Below are positions 24,958 through 34,203 of a stretch of 64,000 nucleotides of DNA, in pieces; the stretch's first letter is position 1, and each line of letters begins with the position of its first letter. A model generated the notes under the pieces. That model made no database searches. It was not told the origin of the DNA and saw nothing but the letters and a program-made list of their open reading frames with translations. The position numbers and the translations under genes are program-made. The DNA is from Bacillota bacterium (GTDB lineage: Bacteria > Bacillota > Clostridia > Christensenellales > SZUA-584), in assembly GCA_023436115.1 (NCBI GenBank), contig JAEZKQ010000004.1, positions 1 to 64,000 on the forward strand, given 5' to 3'.

Positions 24958-25614
24958 GTGCCATACGTGTTCACAGCGCTGACGCTTGTGTTTGCCGCTA
25001 TTTACGCGTTTACCCGCAGCAGCGACACGCTTTCAGGCAGGCTCTTTTACAAAACCGCAGCCAGTGTGATGTTTGTGCTGGTTGCAGTCAGCATGCGTAC
25101 GGGCGCGGATGAACCGTATTACACGCTTATCGTTCTCGGGCTGTGTTTTGCTTTAGCAGGCGATGTGATTCTCATATTTACGGACCGAAAGCAAGGTTTT
25201 CTTGCCGGAGGCATGGTCTGCTTTTTGCTGACACATCTTCTTTACATTATTGCTTTTTGTACAAAGACCGCGCCGTCTCTATACGACGGCGCTTTTTTTG
25301 CGTTGTTGCTAATATCAGCTATCCTTATTCTCCGTAAACGGCGGCTGCCTAAAGGCAACTTAAAGACTGCAGCCTTTATTTATGCGGTGGTGCTTTGCGC
25401 CATGACGGCACGCGCACTCTCCATGCCTTTCTCACCCGCTGTGAAATTCACCTATGCGCTCTTCGCGGCGTTGGGAGGCGTACTGTTTGCGGTTTCCGAT
25501 ATGCTGCTGGCGTTTAAAAGCTTTGGCGGGGTGCATAAAAAGGCCGTAGGTGTCACGAGCACGCTCACCTATTACACCGGTCAGATATTGATTGCTCTTA
25601 GCGTTTTGATATAG
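24958..25614 (+). CDS. YhhN-family lysoplasmalogenase
   Basis: A 218-residue membrane protein with about eight short hydrophobic segments. It matches the YhhN/TMEM86 family, whose eukaryotic members hydrolyse the vinyl-ether bond of lysoplasmalogen: the conserved ALAGDVILIFTDRKQGFLAG has the catalytic-type Asp, and FAVSDMLLAFKSFG holds the second. Plasmalogens occur in anaerobic Clostridia, so the activity is plausible. The start is GTG six bases after DUF1292, with GAGGAG upstream, so the two are probably co-transcribed. Confidence 0.82.
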   Translation: MPYVFTALTLVFAAIYAFTRSSDTLSGRLFYKTAASVMFVLVAVSMRTGADEPYYTLIVLGLCFALAGDVILIFTDRKQGFLAGGMVCFLLTHLLYIIAFCTKTAPSLYDGAFFALLLISAILILRKRRLPKGNLKTAAFIYAVVLCAMTARALSMPFSPAVKFTYALFAALGGVLFAVSDMLLAFKSFGGVHKKAVGVTSTLTYYTGQILIALSVLI

Positions 25615-25698
25615 GTGGCTTTGGAATGCCGAATATACGGGCTTTTGATATTGACAATACAGGTTGTTTGTATTAGAATAATCAAGCGTCAAAAACAA

Positions 25699-25775
25699 GT
25701 GCCCGTAGCTCAGCCGGATAGAGTGTTTGACTACGAATCAAAAGGTCGTGGGTTCGAATCCCCCCGGGCACGCCA
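25699..25775 (+). tRNA. tRNA-Arg (anticodon ACG)
   Basis: A complete 77-nt cloverleaf: acceptor GTGCCCG/CGGGCAC, D-stem GCTC/GAGT (one G-T wobble), anticodon stem TTTGA/TCAAA with loop CTACGAA, T-stem GTGGG/CCCCC with a T-C mismatch at 50-64, and an encoded CCA. Integrase remains start 38 bp downstream, so this gene is the probable attachment site of a lost element. Confidence 0.95.
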
Positions 25776-25812
25776 AAGAAAGTCCCATAAAACCTAGGGT
25801 TTTGGGACTTTT

Positions 25813-26610
25813 TTATTTTTCGGATTTTATATTGTGTGCCAATTGTGTGCCAACGGCTTTGTTTCCTCCTGTCAAAAGCGTCTCAATACTATTAATCGCG
25901 GCAGCAATCGAGGGGCTCTGCGGGTGAATGTAAGAGATGGTTGCTGACTGTGTGCTCTGGCCGCTGAGCGCCTGTATCACGGCGAAATCCGTGTGAGCAT
26001 CTTCCAAGTGGCTGATATATGTATGACGGCAGCAGTGCGGCGTCAGGATGTGTACACCATCGACCTGACCGACAGCTGACTTATAGAACTTACGGTATGT
26101 ACTTGGATGCAAAGGCATATTTTCGTTCTTTCCAGCGATGATATAACCATCCGCATTGTCACGAAGAAACTTGGCTGAAGGCCGCACTCATGGAGGCACA
26201 TCAATGTCACGCTCCCGGTTCTCAGCTTTCACATCGCCGATATACATGCTGCCGCCTGCCTGAACCTTGACAGCGCGCCGAACACTAATACGGCTGCCAT
26301 CTTGGGTTATATAAACGATGATAAACCGAGTAACTCTTGAGCGCTGATGCCTGTCGAAAGCATGAGACGGATGCTATGACCTATTCGCGTTCTTGGTAAC
26401 TTCTCCATGATGGCGACAACCTCGGTCGCTGTGAATGCGTCTTTTTTGCCACGCTTGTTTCCCATGCGGCGATAGTTCATGTGGTCGGCATGTGGTACCT
26501 GATCCCTATCAGTCAGCTCATTAGCATAAGCTTAGCGAAGAATCTGATTGTGGATTGTTATGAGTTTTCCTCACTGGGAAACGCTGTAAGATTCAACCTC
26601 ATCATTTGCT
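25813..26610 (-). pseudogene. decayed tyrosine-recombinase integrase
   Basis: The C-terminal part is still open (25813-26187) and shows HCCRHTYISHLEDA with the His-x-x-Arg box, LSGQSTQSATISYIH with the second His position, and the tyrosine nucleophile in ISYIH. Upstream on the same strand the rest can be traced: an in-frame TGA at 26188-26190, a frameshift near 26310, TAA at 26532-26534 and TGA at 26571-26573. The first catalytic Arg, expected in the segment GISAQELLGL, is replaced by Ser. The core-binding part reads AFTATEVVAIMEKLPRTRIG. It is an ICE- or phage-type integrase next to tRNA-Arg, dead through at least four lesions. No intact excision partner is visible. Confidence 0.88.
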
Positions 26611-27314
26611 AATAAATCGATTGGTTTTACCTTAGTTGAAATATTATTATATAAGACGATTATATTAGATTCATTAATGACATTCTTATAATCAAAGTCC
26701 TTGTTTTATAAAAACAAAATGAAACGGGGGTAATAAATTAGTTCTATGATAGTATTAATTAATAAGGTTCTTTTTGGCCTAAAGAAATATAAATGTGTAT
26801 GAGTAAGTACATTTTTGAAGAGTTTAAACCTTTTAGCCCTGCCCCGTATATATTTAGCAATAGGCCTTCCGCATGGGGTAGACGCTCAATTTAAAAACTG
26901 AAACAAAAACGTGCTCACTTCTGCCGATCGGTATAATACGTACTTTTAGCAACCATTGATTGGAATAAAGTTCAATGATTTTGGAGACTACCATAGTGGG
27001 TAATCAGGATTTTTTATCTTAATTAATAATAAAGTTAATCTGGCATTTTACTAACTATAACTAATTAACAAATGTGTTAAATGACTAGTAAATTAATATA
27101 AAAAATTCATTATTACTGTGCCATTCTATTGACTTATGTGATGAATATGTATATAGTGTACCTGTAATGAACAGTAAAAAACAGGTATTAAAACGAGTGA
27201 TTACCATAAAAGTTAATCACATTGCACATCAGGCGAAACCGACAAATCAAAAAGTTAATTGTTCAGTCAAAGCTAATAGATTTCACAAAAATAAAAAACG
27301 GGAAGATGGGGTTT
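26611..27314. other. AT-rich gap and leader before the arabinofuranosidase gene
   Basis: Strikingly AT-rich compared with the rest of the window and without a credible gene. It carries one clear promoter (27129-27157) and, in the 150-nt leader, two small inverted repeats (CCTGT/ACAGG near 27161-27185 and GTGATTA/TAATCAC near 27197-27220). Its composition fits remnant or foreign DNA left between the integrase and the pentose genes. Confidence 0.6.
27129..27157 (+). promoter_or_regulatory. sigma-A promoter of the arabinofuranosidase operon
   Basis: TTGACT and TATAGT separated by exactly 17 bp, about 150 bp before the coding start. The long leader contains short hairpins that may carry control. 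Confidence 0.8.
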
Positions 27315-28844
27315 ATGGCACAACAAGCAAAGGTGACGGTAGAAAAATCTTATACGATCGGCGAAGTCGATAAGAATATATTTGGCTCTTTTGTGGAGCA
27401 TTTGGGCAGAGGTATTTATAGCGGAATCTATGAACCCACCCATAAGGAAGCTGACAGATTTGGTTTCCGAAAAGATGTTGCGGAGCTCGTCAAGGAGTTG
27501 GCCGTACCGATTATTCGATATCCGGGAGGTAACTTTGTGTCGGGTTACCGTTGGGAAGATGGTATCGGCCCTGCAGAATCCCGTCCTAAGCGGCTTGACC
27601 TCGCATGGCGGACACTGGAAACAAATGAAGTGGGAATAAATGAAGTAGCTTCATGGTGTCAGCGAATTGGGGCAGAACCTATGCTCGCTGTCAATTTGGG
27701 TACGAGAGGAATAGAGGCTGCTCTTGATCTTTTGGAGTATTGCAACTACCCCGAGGGAAGCTATTGGAGTGATCTGCGAATTCAGCATGGATACCGTGAT
27801 CCTCATAACATCAAAGTATGGTGCTTGGGGAATGAGATGGATGGCTCTTGGCAGACGGGACACAAAACACCAACGGAATATGGGCGGCTCGCCACAGAAA
27901 CTGCACGTGCCATGAAACTCTTTGACCCTGATATAAAGCTTGTATCCTGCGGAAGTTCACATACATTTATGGATACATTTCCCGAATGGGAAGCTGAAAC
28001 ATTAACGCACACCTATGACGTGGTCGATTACATTTCGCTTCATCAATACTTTAGCAATGAAGACGGCGACACCGCTAATTTTTTGGCTCGTTCACTGGAA
28101 ACAGAGCATTTTATTAAAACCGTTATTGCTGTATGCGATTATGTGAAAGCCAAAAAGCGCGGCAAGAAAGACATTATGCTGAGCTTCGACGAATGGAACG
28201 TCTGGTATCATTCCAAACAACACGATGATGGTGAAATGAAAAACAATCCATGGCGATCATCACCCTCTCTGCTTGAGGACATTTATACTTTTGAGGATGC
28301 GCTCGTTGTCGGCTGTATGCTTATCACGTTTATGAAGCATGCCGACAGGCTGAAAATGGCTTGTATAGCGCAGCTTGTCAATGTGATCGCACCGATTATG
28401 ACACGTCCAGATGGTGGCATATGCCGCCAGACGATATTCTATCCGCTCCTGCATGCATCAAAATTCGGAAGGGGTACGGCTCTCAGGCCGATCGTTGTTT
28501 CGCCAAAATATGATTCTAAAGATTATACCGATGTATCATACCTTGAGACAATAGCAGTTATGGATGAGGAAGCCGAGGAATTGACGTTGTTTGCGGTGAA
28601 TCGCAGCCTCAGCGATCCTATCAGCGTCGCTTGCTTCTTCAGAGGGTTCGAGGATTATTCGATCACGGAACACATCGCTTTGGAGAGCGAAAATCTAAAA
28701 GCCGTCAACACTGTCGCTAATCCGAATGCCGTGGTTCCCCATAATCGTCAGGATTCCGGTCAGAGCTTGGGTAAAGGTGAGTTTTCTATTGAGCTTGGAA
28801 AAGCGTCATGGAATGTCATTCGGTTAAAGAAAACCGCGCGTTAA
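27315..28844 (+). CDS. abfA: alpha-L-arabinofuranosidase, GH51
   Basis: Cytoplasmic retaining glycosidase (509 residues) that releases L-arabinose from arabino-oligosaccharides. The (beta/alpha)8 domain holds the acid-base Glu in WCLGNEMDG and the nucleophile Glu in SFDEWNVWY; the N-terminal FGSFVEHLGRGIYSGIYEP and RYPGGNFVSGYRWEDGIGP are family signatures; a beta-sandwich domain closes the protein. No signal peptide, so substrate must be imported, in line with the ABC importer that follows. I use ATG 27315; ATG 27306 (MGF more) is also possible. Confidence 0.95.
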   Translation: MAQQAKVTVEKSYTIGEVDKNIFGSFVEHLGRGIYSGIYEPTHKEADRFGFRKDVAELVKELAVPIIRYPGGNFVSGYRWEDGIGPAESRPKRLDLAWRTLETNEVGINEVASWCQRIGAEPMLAVNLGTRGIEAALDLLEYCNYPEGSYWSDLRIQHGYRDPHNIKVWCLGNEMDGSWQTGHKTPTEYGRLATETARAMKLFDPDIKLVSCGSSHTFMDTFPEWEAETLTHTYDVVDYISLHQYFSNEDGDTANFLARSLETEHFIKTVIAVCDYVKAKKRGKKDIMLSFDEWNVWYHSKQHDDGEMKNNPWRSSPSLLEDIYTFEDALVVGCMLITFMKHADRLKMACIAQLVNVIAPIMTRPDGGICRQTIFYPLLHASKFGRGTALRPIVVSPKYDSKDYTDVSYLETIAVMDEEAEELTLFAVNRSLSDPISVACFFRGFEDYSITEHIALESENLKAVNTVANPNAVVPHNRQDSGQSLGKGEFSIELGKASWNVIRLKKTAR

Positions 28845-28927
28845 ATATATTAGTCGGAATATCATGCTGACGAGTATTGAGTATTCCGCTTAATATAAAT
28901 AAAATAATGATGAGAGGATGCTGGAAA

Positions 28928-30277
28928 ATGAAAGCAAAAAGTGTGTTATCTTTGATGTTAACCATCGTAATGTTGGCGGTTGTATTAACAGCATGTGGAA
29001 CTCCAGCGCAGACAGAAGTATCGCCCTCGGCAGATGACCCAACATCAGCTCCCCCAGAGGTGTCGGCTGACGCTGAACCGGTTGATGTTGAGTTCTGGAC
29101 ATTTCAGGACTTGCATGTCCAATTCTATGAAAAGATGGCGGCCAAATGGAATGAAGAGAATCCCAATGAACCGATTAACCTGATCCCGACCGTCTATCCG
29201 TATGACGACATGCATAATAAGCTGCTCATCGCTTTTCAATCGGGCGTGGGTGCGCCGGACTTGGTCGATATCGAGTTGGGCAAATACGCCAACTTCCTCC
29301 AGGGCGACATCCAGTTGGTTCCTTTAAACGATATCGTCGAACCGGAGCTGGATAATATCGTTAAGGCGCGCGTAGACATCTATTCTAAAGACGGTAACTA
29401 TTACGGCATTTGCTTCCATGTTGGTGCGGCGGTTATATATTACAACACAGAACTATGCGATCAAGCAGGCATTGATTGGAAAAACATCAAGACATGGGAT
29501 GAGTATTATGAGGCGGGTAAAAAGCTCAAAGCTGCTTTGCCTGATAAATACTGGGCATCGGTAGAATCTGGAGATGTCTGGCATATGTGGCCAATGCTCT
29601 CTTCTCAGGGCGGCGACATGCTGACAAAGGATGGCAAACCGGACATCAATTCCGCGCAGATGGTCAAAGCGCTTGAGTACAACCGCAAACTTATTGACGA
29701 AGGAATCGCGACAATTGCCCCGGGAAATTTCCATCATTCAGAAGAATTCTACGCATTAATGAACAGCGGCGCAATCGGTTCCATTGTGATGCCCATGTGG
29801 TATATGGATCGCTTTACCGATCATATGCCTGATCTCGCCCAAAAAATAGCCATTGCACCGTTACCCGTTTGGGAAGCCGGTCAGCCGCGCTCCGTGGGTA
29901 TGGGAGGCACAGGAACATCTGTTACGAAGCAGTGCGAAAACCCCGATCTTGTAAAGAGATTCCTATCGTTCGCAAAGCTTTCCAAGGAAGGCAACATTGA
30001 AGTCTGGAATACACTGGGATTTGACCCCATCCGTACTGAGGTATGGTCTTTGCCGGAGATGGTGAATTCAGAGAATAAATTTACCGAATATTATGTCACC
30101 AATCCGTTTGACGTTCTTAACTCGATTAAAGACGAGATCCTCTCGGTCAACGTCTCGGATGCGCTCCCGGCCACACTGGATGCCATGAAGAATTCGGTGC
30201 TAACCAGAGCTTACACAGAAAAGAATATCGATATTGCGAGTATGCTGGCGGAAGAACTAGCAAAAATCCAATACTAA
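28928..30277 (+). CDS. sugar ABC transporter substrate-binding lipoprotein
   Basis: A family-1 solute-binding protein (449 residues) anchored by a lipobox (VVLTAC) after a signal peptide starting MKAKSVLSLMLTIVMLA. A Ser/Pro/Asp-rich linker precedes the binding domain (VDVEFWTFQDLHVQFYEKMAAKWNEEN). Its place between GH51 and two MalFG-type permeases suggests arabino-oligosaccharides as ligand, similar to AraN. The ATPase is not in the operon; as with many such systems, a shared MsmX-type ATPase elsewhere would drive it. A strong hairpin follows the gene. Confidence 0.9.
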   Translation: MKAKSVLSLMLTIVMLAVVLTACGTPAQTEVSPSADDPTSAPPEVSADAEPVDVEFWTFQDLHVQFYEKMAAKWNEENPNEPINLIPTVYPYDDMHNKLLIAFQSGVGAPDLVDIELGKYANFLQGDIQLVPLNDIVEPELDNIVKARVDIYSKDGNYYGICFHVGAAVIYYNTELCDQAGIDWKNIKTWDEYYEAGKKLKAALPDKYWASVESGDVWHMWPMLSSQGGDMLTKDGKPDINSAQMVKALEYNRKLIDEGIATIAPGNFHHSEEFYALMNSGAIGSIVMPMWYMDRFTDHMPDLAQKIAIAPLPVWEAGQPRSVGMGGTGTSVTKQCENPDLVKRFLSFAKLSKEGNIEVWNTLGFDPIRTEVWSLPEMVNSENKFTEYYVTNPFDVLNSIKDEILSVNVSDALPATLDAMKNSVLTRAYTEKNIDIASMLAEELAKIQY

Positions 30278-30301
30278 TTTTCCTTCCTTTTACTATGGCC
30301 A

Positions 30302-30332
30302 ACCGAAAGCGCCGCAAAGCGGCGCTTTCGGT
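30302..30332 (+). other. strong intercistronic hairpin between binding protein and permease genes
   Basis: ACCGAAAGCGCCGC and its exact complement form a 14-bp stem with an AAA loop and no T-run. In binding-protein operons such hairpins stabilise the upstream message, giving more binding protein than permease; that is the likely role here. Confidence 0.8.
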
Positions 30333-30389
30333 CAATATTTTGCATGACAGGCTATGCGTTACTTTTCAGAATGAGGGGGTAAGCGAGAT

Positions 30390-31298
30390 ATGAATTTTAA
30401 AAAAAGGGTGAAGTCCTTGCCATATTCGCAAAAACTTGCGCCCTATGTGTTTATTTCTCCGTTTATTATCGTGTTCTTATTATTTTTTGTTTACCCGGTT
30501 ATTTCTACAGTCATAATGAGTTTTCAAAAGGTTATTCCCGGGCAGACAACATTCGTAGGGTTAGATAATTTTAAAAATCTACTGAACAGCGATTTTCTAA
30601 AAGCTGTCACCAACAGTGTCATATATACGGTTATCACGATTGCGGTACTGATACCGGTTCCGCTGATATTCGCAGTTCTCTTGAATAGCAGGAAGATGGT
30701 CGCTAAAAGTCTCTTTCGTGCGGTATTTTTCCTGCCGGCACTTGTTTCGATTGTTGTCGCAGGCTTCACTTTCCGGCTAATTTTCGGCGAGATGCCCACC
30801 GCGCTGTTAAATGATGTGATATCCAATTTCGGAGCAGCTCCCGTTAAATGGCTGGGCGGTCCGGCGCTATGGACGACCTTCTTCGCTTTGCTTATGCTTT
30901 GTTGTTGGCGTTGGATGGGTGTGAATATGGTTTATTATTTATCCGGATTGCAAGGCATCCCGAATGAGCTGTATGAATCAGCGTCTATTGACGGTGCAGG
31001 ACCGATGCAAAAGCTCAGGTACATCACAATACCGCTTCTAAAGCCCGTTACAATTTACATACTGACAATAAGCATATACGGCGGTATGGCGATGTTTTTG
31101 GAAAGCTTTATGCTGTTCAACGGAAACCGATCGCCAGGTGGCGCGGGACTTACAATCGTTGGGTACCTCTATCGCCTTGGTTGGGAACAAGCAAATATCG
31201 GTTATGGTTCCGCGATAGGGCTGTGCATGCTGGCAATTACGCTTGGCATCAATGTCATTTTGCTCAAGTATGCCGGTTTGTTTAAGAAGGGGGAATAA
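30390..31298 (+). CDS. sugar ABC transporter permease, MalF/AraP type
   Basis: A 302-residue inner-membrane permease with six membrane segments. The EAA loop that contacts the ATPase reads ELYESASIDGAGPMQKLRYITIPLL. It pairs with the next gene to form the channel of the importer served by the preceding lipoprotein. GAGGGGG precedes the ATG. Confidence 0.93.
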   Translation: MNFKKRVKSLPYSQKLAPYVFISPFIIVFLLFFVYPVISTVIMSFQKVIPGQTTFVGLDNFKNLLNSDFLKAVTNSVIYTVITIAVLIPVPLIFAVLLNSRKMVAKSLFRAVFFLPALVSIVVAGFTFRLIFGEMPTALLNDVISNFGAAPVKWLGGPALWTTFFALLMLCCWRWMGVNMVYYLSGLQGIPNELYESASIDGAGPMQKLRYITIPLLKPVTIYILTISIYGGMAMFLESFMLFNGNRSPGGAGLTIVGYLYRLGWEQANIGYGSAIGLCMLAITLGINVILLKYAGLFKKGE

Positions 31299-31299
31299 T

Positions 31300-32154
31300 A
31301 TGAAAGCCCAATTAAGGAAAAAAACAAAATTTACACCACAGTCAGGCATCATGCTGATTTTGTTTATTATTATGGCTGTTGTGACGCTCACACCTTTTAT
31401 CAGTATATTCTTGGCATCTCTTCGGCCGGGACAGGAGATAATGCGGCAGGGCATCGGCCTTAATATTGATACGTCGATAATGTCCTTTAAAAATTATGCA
31501 TTCTTATTCTCGGGTGATACGCCATATTTCACATGGTTTAAAAACAGCATAATTATTACGGCAGTGCAAACTGTTTTGACGCTGATCGTGAGCGCCTCTG
31601 TTGGTTATGGTTTTGCCATGTATGACTTCAAGTTTAAAAATTTGCTTTTTATGTGCGTTTTGATTATTATGATGATACCGATGGAAATTATCATGCTGCC
31701 GCTCTTTCAGCTGATTATAAAGCTTGGGCTCATCGACAGCATTTGGGGGATTATTTTACCGTTTGTGGCAGGACCATTGCCGATTTTCTTCTTCCGTCAA
31801 TATTTAAGTGGAATGCCCAGGGATTTTCTGGATGCGGCGCGCGTCGATGGCTGCAGCGAATACGGTATCTTTGCCCGAATTATACTCCCGCTGATGAAAC
31901 CAGCGTTTGCGGCCATGGGTATTTTTGTAGGTATGAACAGCTGGAACAATTTCTTATGGCCGATGCTTGTACTAAGTTCGAAAGATAAATTGACGCTGAC
32001 AATAGGCTTGAATACATTGATTACGCCTTACGGGAATAATTACGATGTATTGCTAGCCGGAGCTGTGTTTTCCGTGATTCCGATCGTCGTTTTATTCTTA
32101 ATATTCCAAAAATATTTTATAGCCGGAATGACGGCTGGTGGCGTTAAAGGATAA
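31300..32154 (+). CDS. sugar ABC transporter permease, MalG/AraQ type
   Basis: A 284-residue partner permease with six membrane segments and the EAA loop DAARVDGCSEYGIFARIILPLM; the end GMTAGGVKG is typical of the MalG branch. ATG 31300, one base after the previous stop, has AAGGGGG upstream. The two permease genes are tightly coupled. Confidence 0.93.
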   Translation: MKAQLRKKTKFTPQSGIMLILFIIMAVVTLTPFISIFLASLRPGQEIMRQGIGLNIDTSIMSFKNYAFLFSGDTPYFTWFKNSIIITAVQTVLTLIVSASVGYGFAMYDFKFKNLLFMCVLIIMMIPMEIIMLPLFQLIIKLGLIDSIWGIILPFVAGPLPIFFFRQYLSGMPRDFLDAARVDGCSEYGIFARIILPLMKPAFAAMGIFVGMNSWNNFLWPMLVLSSKDKLTLTIGLNTLITPYGNNYDVLLAGAVFSVIPIVVLFLIFQKYFIAGMTAGGVKG

Positions 32155-32170
32155 GGAAAGAGGAACCCGT

Positions 32171-33124
32171 ATGCTGATATCCCCGATACCAGAGAATGCA
32201 GCCTTTTTTGAAGCGCTGGCAAGCCCCGTGCGCCTTGAAATCATACATCTGCTGGCGGAAGAAGAGCTAAATATCAAGCAGCTTGCTGAAAAAATCGGTA
32301 TTAGCAGCCCGATTATGATTAAACATGTAAAAAAGCTTGAAGATGCTGGCTTTGTGACGACTCGGATGGTGAAAAGAAACGGCTCCATAAGCAAAATCTG
32401 CACCTTGGTATTTGCGGAATATCGTTTTATGCTGGATTATCGCAGGCGTGGGCTGCCTATGGTTAATTCATATTCAATTCCTGTTGGATGCTACTGCTTA
32501 ATCGATGGCACGCCAACATGTGGTCTCGCAACAGAAAGGGGTGTTATCGGCTCCCGTGACGACCCGCAAGTTTTTTGGGAAACTGAGCGCTTTAACGCAC
32601 AGTTATTGTGGTTTACGCAAGGATATGTGGAATACAGGTGCCCGAACTATTTATCCCAGAAGCAAAAGATAGTGGAGATTGAGCTGTCCTTTGAGATTGC
32701 ATCTGAGGCGCCGGATTATGCGGACGACTGGCCGTCCGATATCACATTTTATTTTAACGATACAAAGCTTTTCACATGGACTAGCCCCGGCGATTACGGT
32801 GTGAAGCGTGGAAAACTGACGCCTGAATGGTGGCCATCCAATCAATACGGTTTATTAAAAACGTTACATATTACACAAGCCGGAGTTAGCATGGATGATA
32901 AAAAAGTCTCAGATGTCACTTTGAAGCAGCTCTTGACACACGATAACCATTATTGGAGCATCCGTTTTGAAGTTGCCAAAGATGCAAATAACGTAGGTGG
33001 TCTAACTTTGTTCGGCAAGAAATTCGGGAATCATGAGCAGGATATTTTGGTGCGTACATTTTTTGAAAGAGCCCAAGGGGAGAGGACGGATATAGATATC
33101 ACCGGCCAGGATAACGATGAGTAG
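32171..33124 (+). CDS. ArsR-type regulator with C-terminal sensor domain
   Basis: A 317-residue protein: an N-terminal winged helix-turn-helix of ArsR type (FEALASPVRLEIIHLLAEEE, then KQLAEKIGISSPIMIKHVKKLEDAGFV), a short Cys-containing linker (VGCYCLIDGTPTCGL), and about 200 residues of beta-rich sequence with many aromatics (DDWPSDITFYFNDTKLFTW, LTPEWWPSNQYG), which I read as a sugar-binding jelly-roll-like domain. Proteins of this build accompany glycoside hydrolase genes in Clostridia. It closes the GH51-transporter operon and is the probable local regulator responding to arabinose or arabinosides. AGAGGA precedes the ATG. Confidence 0.8.
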   Translation: MLISPIPENAAFFEALASPVRLEIIHLLAEEELNIKQLAEKIGISSPIMIKHVKKLEDAGFVTTRMVKRNGSISKICTLVFAEYRFMLDYRRRGLPMVNSYSIPVGCYCLIDGTPTCGLATERGVIGSRDDPQVFWETERFNAQLLWFTQGYVEYRCPNYLSQKQKIVEIELSFEIASEAPDYADDWPSDITFYFNDTKLFTWTSPGDYGVKRGKLTPEWWPSNQYGLLKTLHITQAGVSMDDKKVSDVTLKQLLTHDNHYWSIRFEVAKDANNVGGLTLFGKKFGNHEQDILVRTFFERAQGERTDIDITGQDNDE

Positions 33125-33503
33125 GCGTTAATTACAAAATACAAATAGTAACAAATTGCACCTTAATAATTAAAGATTATTAAGGATAAAGGCGATGCGA
33201 TTTTTTAAAAGGTTGGTAATATATTTAAATATATATTTTTGGCAATGTTTACCTCATTCCTATGGCCTATAGCATTACATGGAGAAGGCATCACGATTTC
33301 GAATTGAAGCAATGGGTTGTTGGGTTAATCGGATTGTTTGTTGGATTTGTTTTTATTTTAATAGTTATAGAATTAATAATATAGTTTTGTAATATTTGAG
33401 AAGAAGCACGTGGGATAAGGGGCTTCGGAAATCTTATGCCGCGGTGGGCTGCGATTTTAGAAGGCGAAGCTATTCTGTTTTTTATAATGACAGGAGGCCA
33501 TTT
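33125..33503. other. AT-rich intergenic region
   Basis: 379 bp of AT-rich DNA between the regulator and the cupin. I see no terminator with a clear T-run and no convincing gene, only very short frames with hydrophobic character on the plus strand near 33310-33380 without a ribosome site. Confidence 0.5.
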
Positions 33504-33842
33504 ATGAGAGATTTCCCCGCATTTATGAAGAATCCGCTTAATCGTGTCGACACAGCCCAGCAGAATACTAAAGATGTAGAAGGATATTATTTTGAAGGCG
33601 CGGATGGCAGCCAAATGGCTTTCTGGACATGTCATGAGTTGCGCGAGTCCAAAAAGCACCGTCATGAATTTGACGAGTATATGGTGTGCGTAGCAGGGCA
33701 GTATACGGCCATATTGGATGGTAAAGAAATCGTGCTGGAACCGGGAGACGAGCTGACTATTCCCAAAGGAACGCTTCAGTCCGGCAGGTGCGTTGCGGGC
33801 ACGCGTACCATTCACGCTTTTGGCGGCAAAAGAATAAAATAA
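33504..33842 (+). CDS. cupin-domain protein
   Basis: A 112-residue single-cupin protein. The two cupin motifs are visible: HRHEFDEYMVCVAGQYTAIL (metal-type His, His, Glu) and GDELTIPKGTLQSGRC (the second-motif His is missing). Such small cupins often bind sugars or act as isomerases or ligand sensors. Placed between two pentose-use units, it may act on a sugar, for example mutarotation or isomerisation, but this is only an inference. CAGGAGG precedes the ATG. Confidence 0.8.
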   Translation: MRDFPAFMKNPLNRVDTAQQNTKDVEGYYFEGADGSQMAFWTCHELRESKKHRHEFDEYMVCVAGQYTAILDGKEIVLEPGDELTIPKGTLQSGRCVAGTRTIHAFGGKRIK

Positions 33843-33947
33843 CGCGACTTTGTTATGATCTGCCCTTCTTTGCTTTTGAATAGAGAGAAATAAACGAGAA
33901 CAAATTTGATCATTTGGTACATATATGAAGGTTGCTTGCCAAACCGG

Positions 33948-33971
33948 AGCAGTCAACAGGCTGCTTTTTTC
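33948..33971 (+). terminator. short terminator after the cupin gene
   Basis: AGCAG and CTGCT pair (extendable by a T-G wobble) before a run of six T. The stem is short, so strength is doubtful. The remaining sequence to 34203 is AT-rich and shows nothing else. Confidence 0.55.
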
Positions 33972-34203
33972 ATATGCATATTTGTGAGATTCAATAAAAT
34001 GACGACATATGAATGGATAATATTAATCCATTAGGTTTATCTCGTTAAAATACTGCTATTTAAGTCTATGGCAGAAGAAAAAGCCAGTTGTTAGAATAAA
34101 TATAGATATAAGTCTGAAGCTGTATTGAATGGTGACGGTCTTTTCCATACGGCGCAGCGATAAGCTTTTGTAAAAATAACACGAATAGAAAAGAGGTATG
34201 TTT

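Noticed and set aside
25699..25775. A second attachment-site copy of the tRNA-Arg 3' end in the window
   Set aside because: I found no repeat of the tRNA end downstream; only the common T-loop GTTCGAATC recurs in tRNA-Met.
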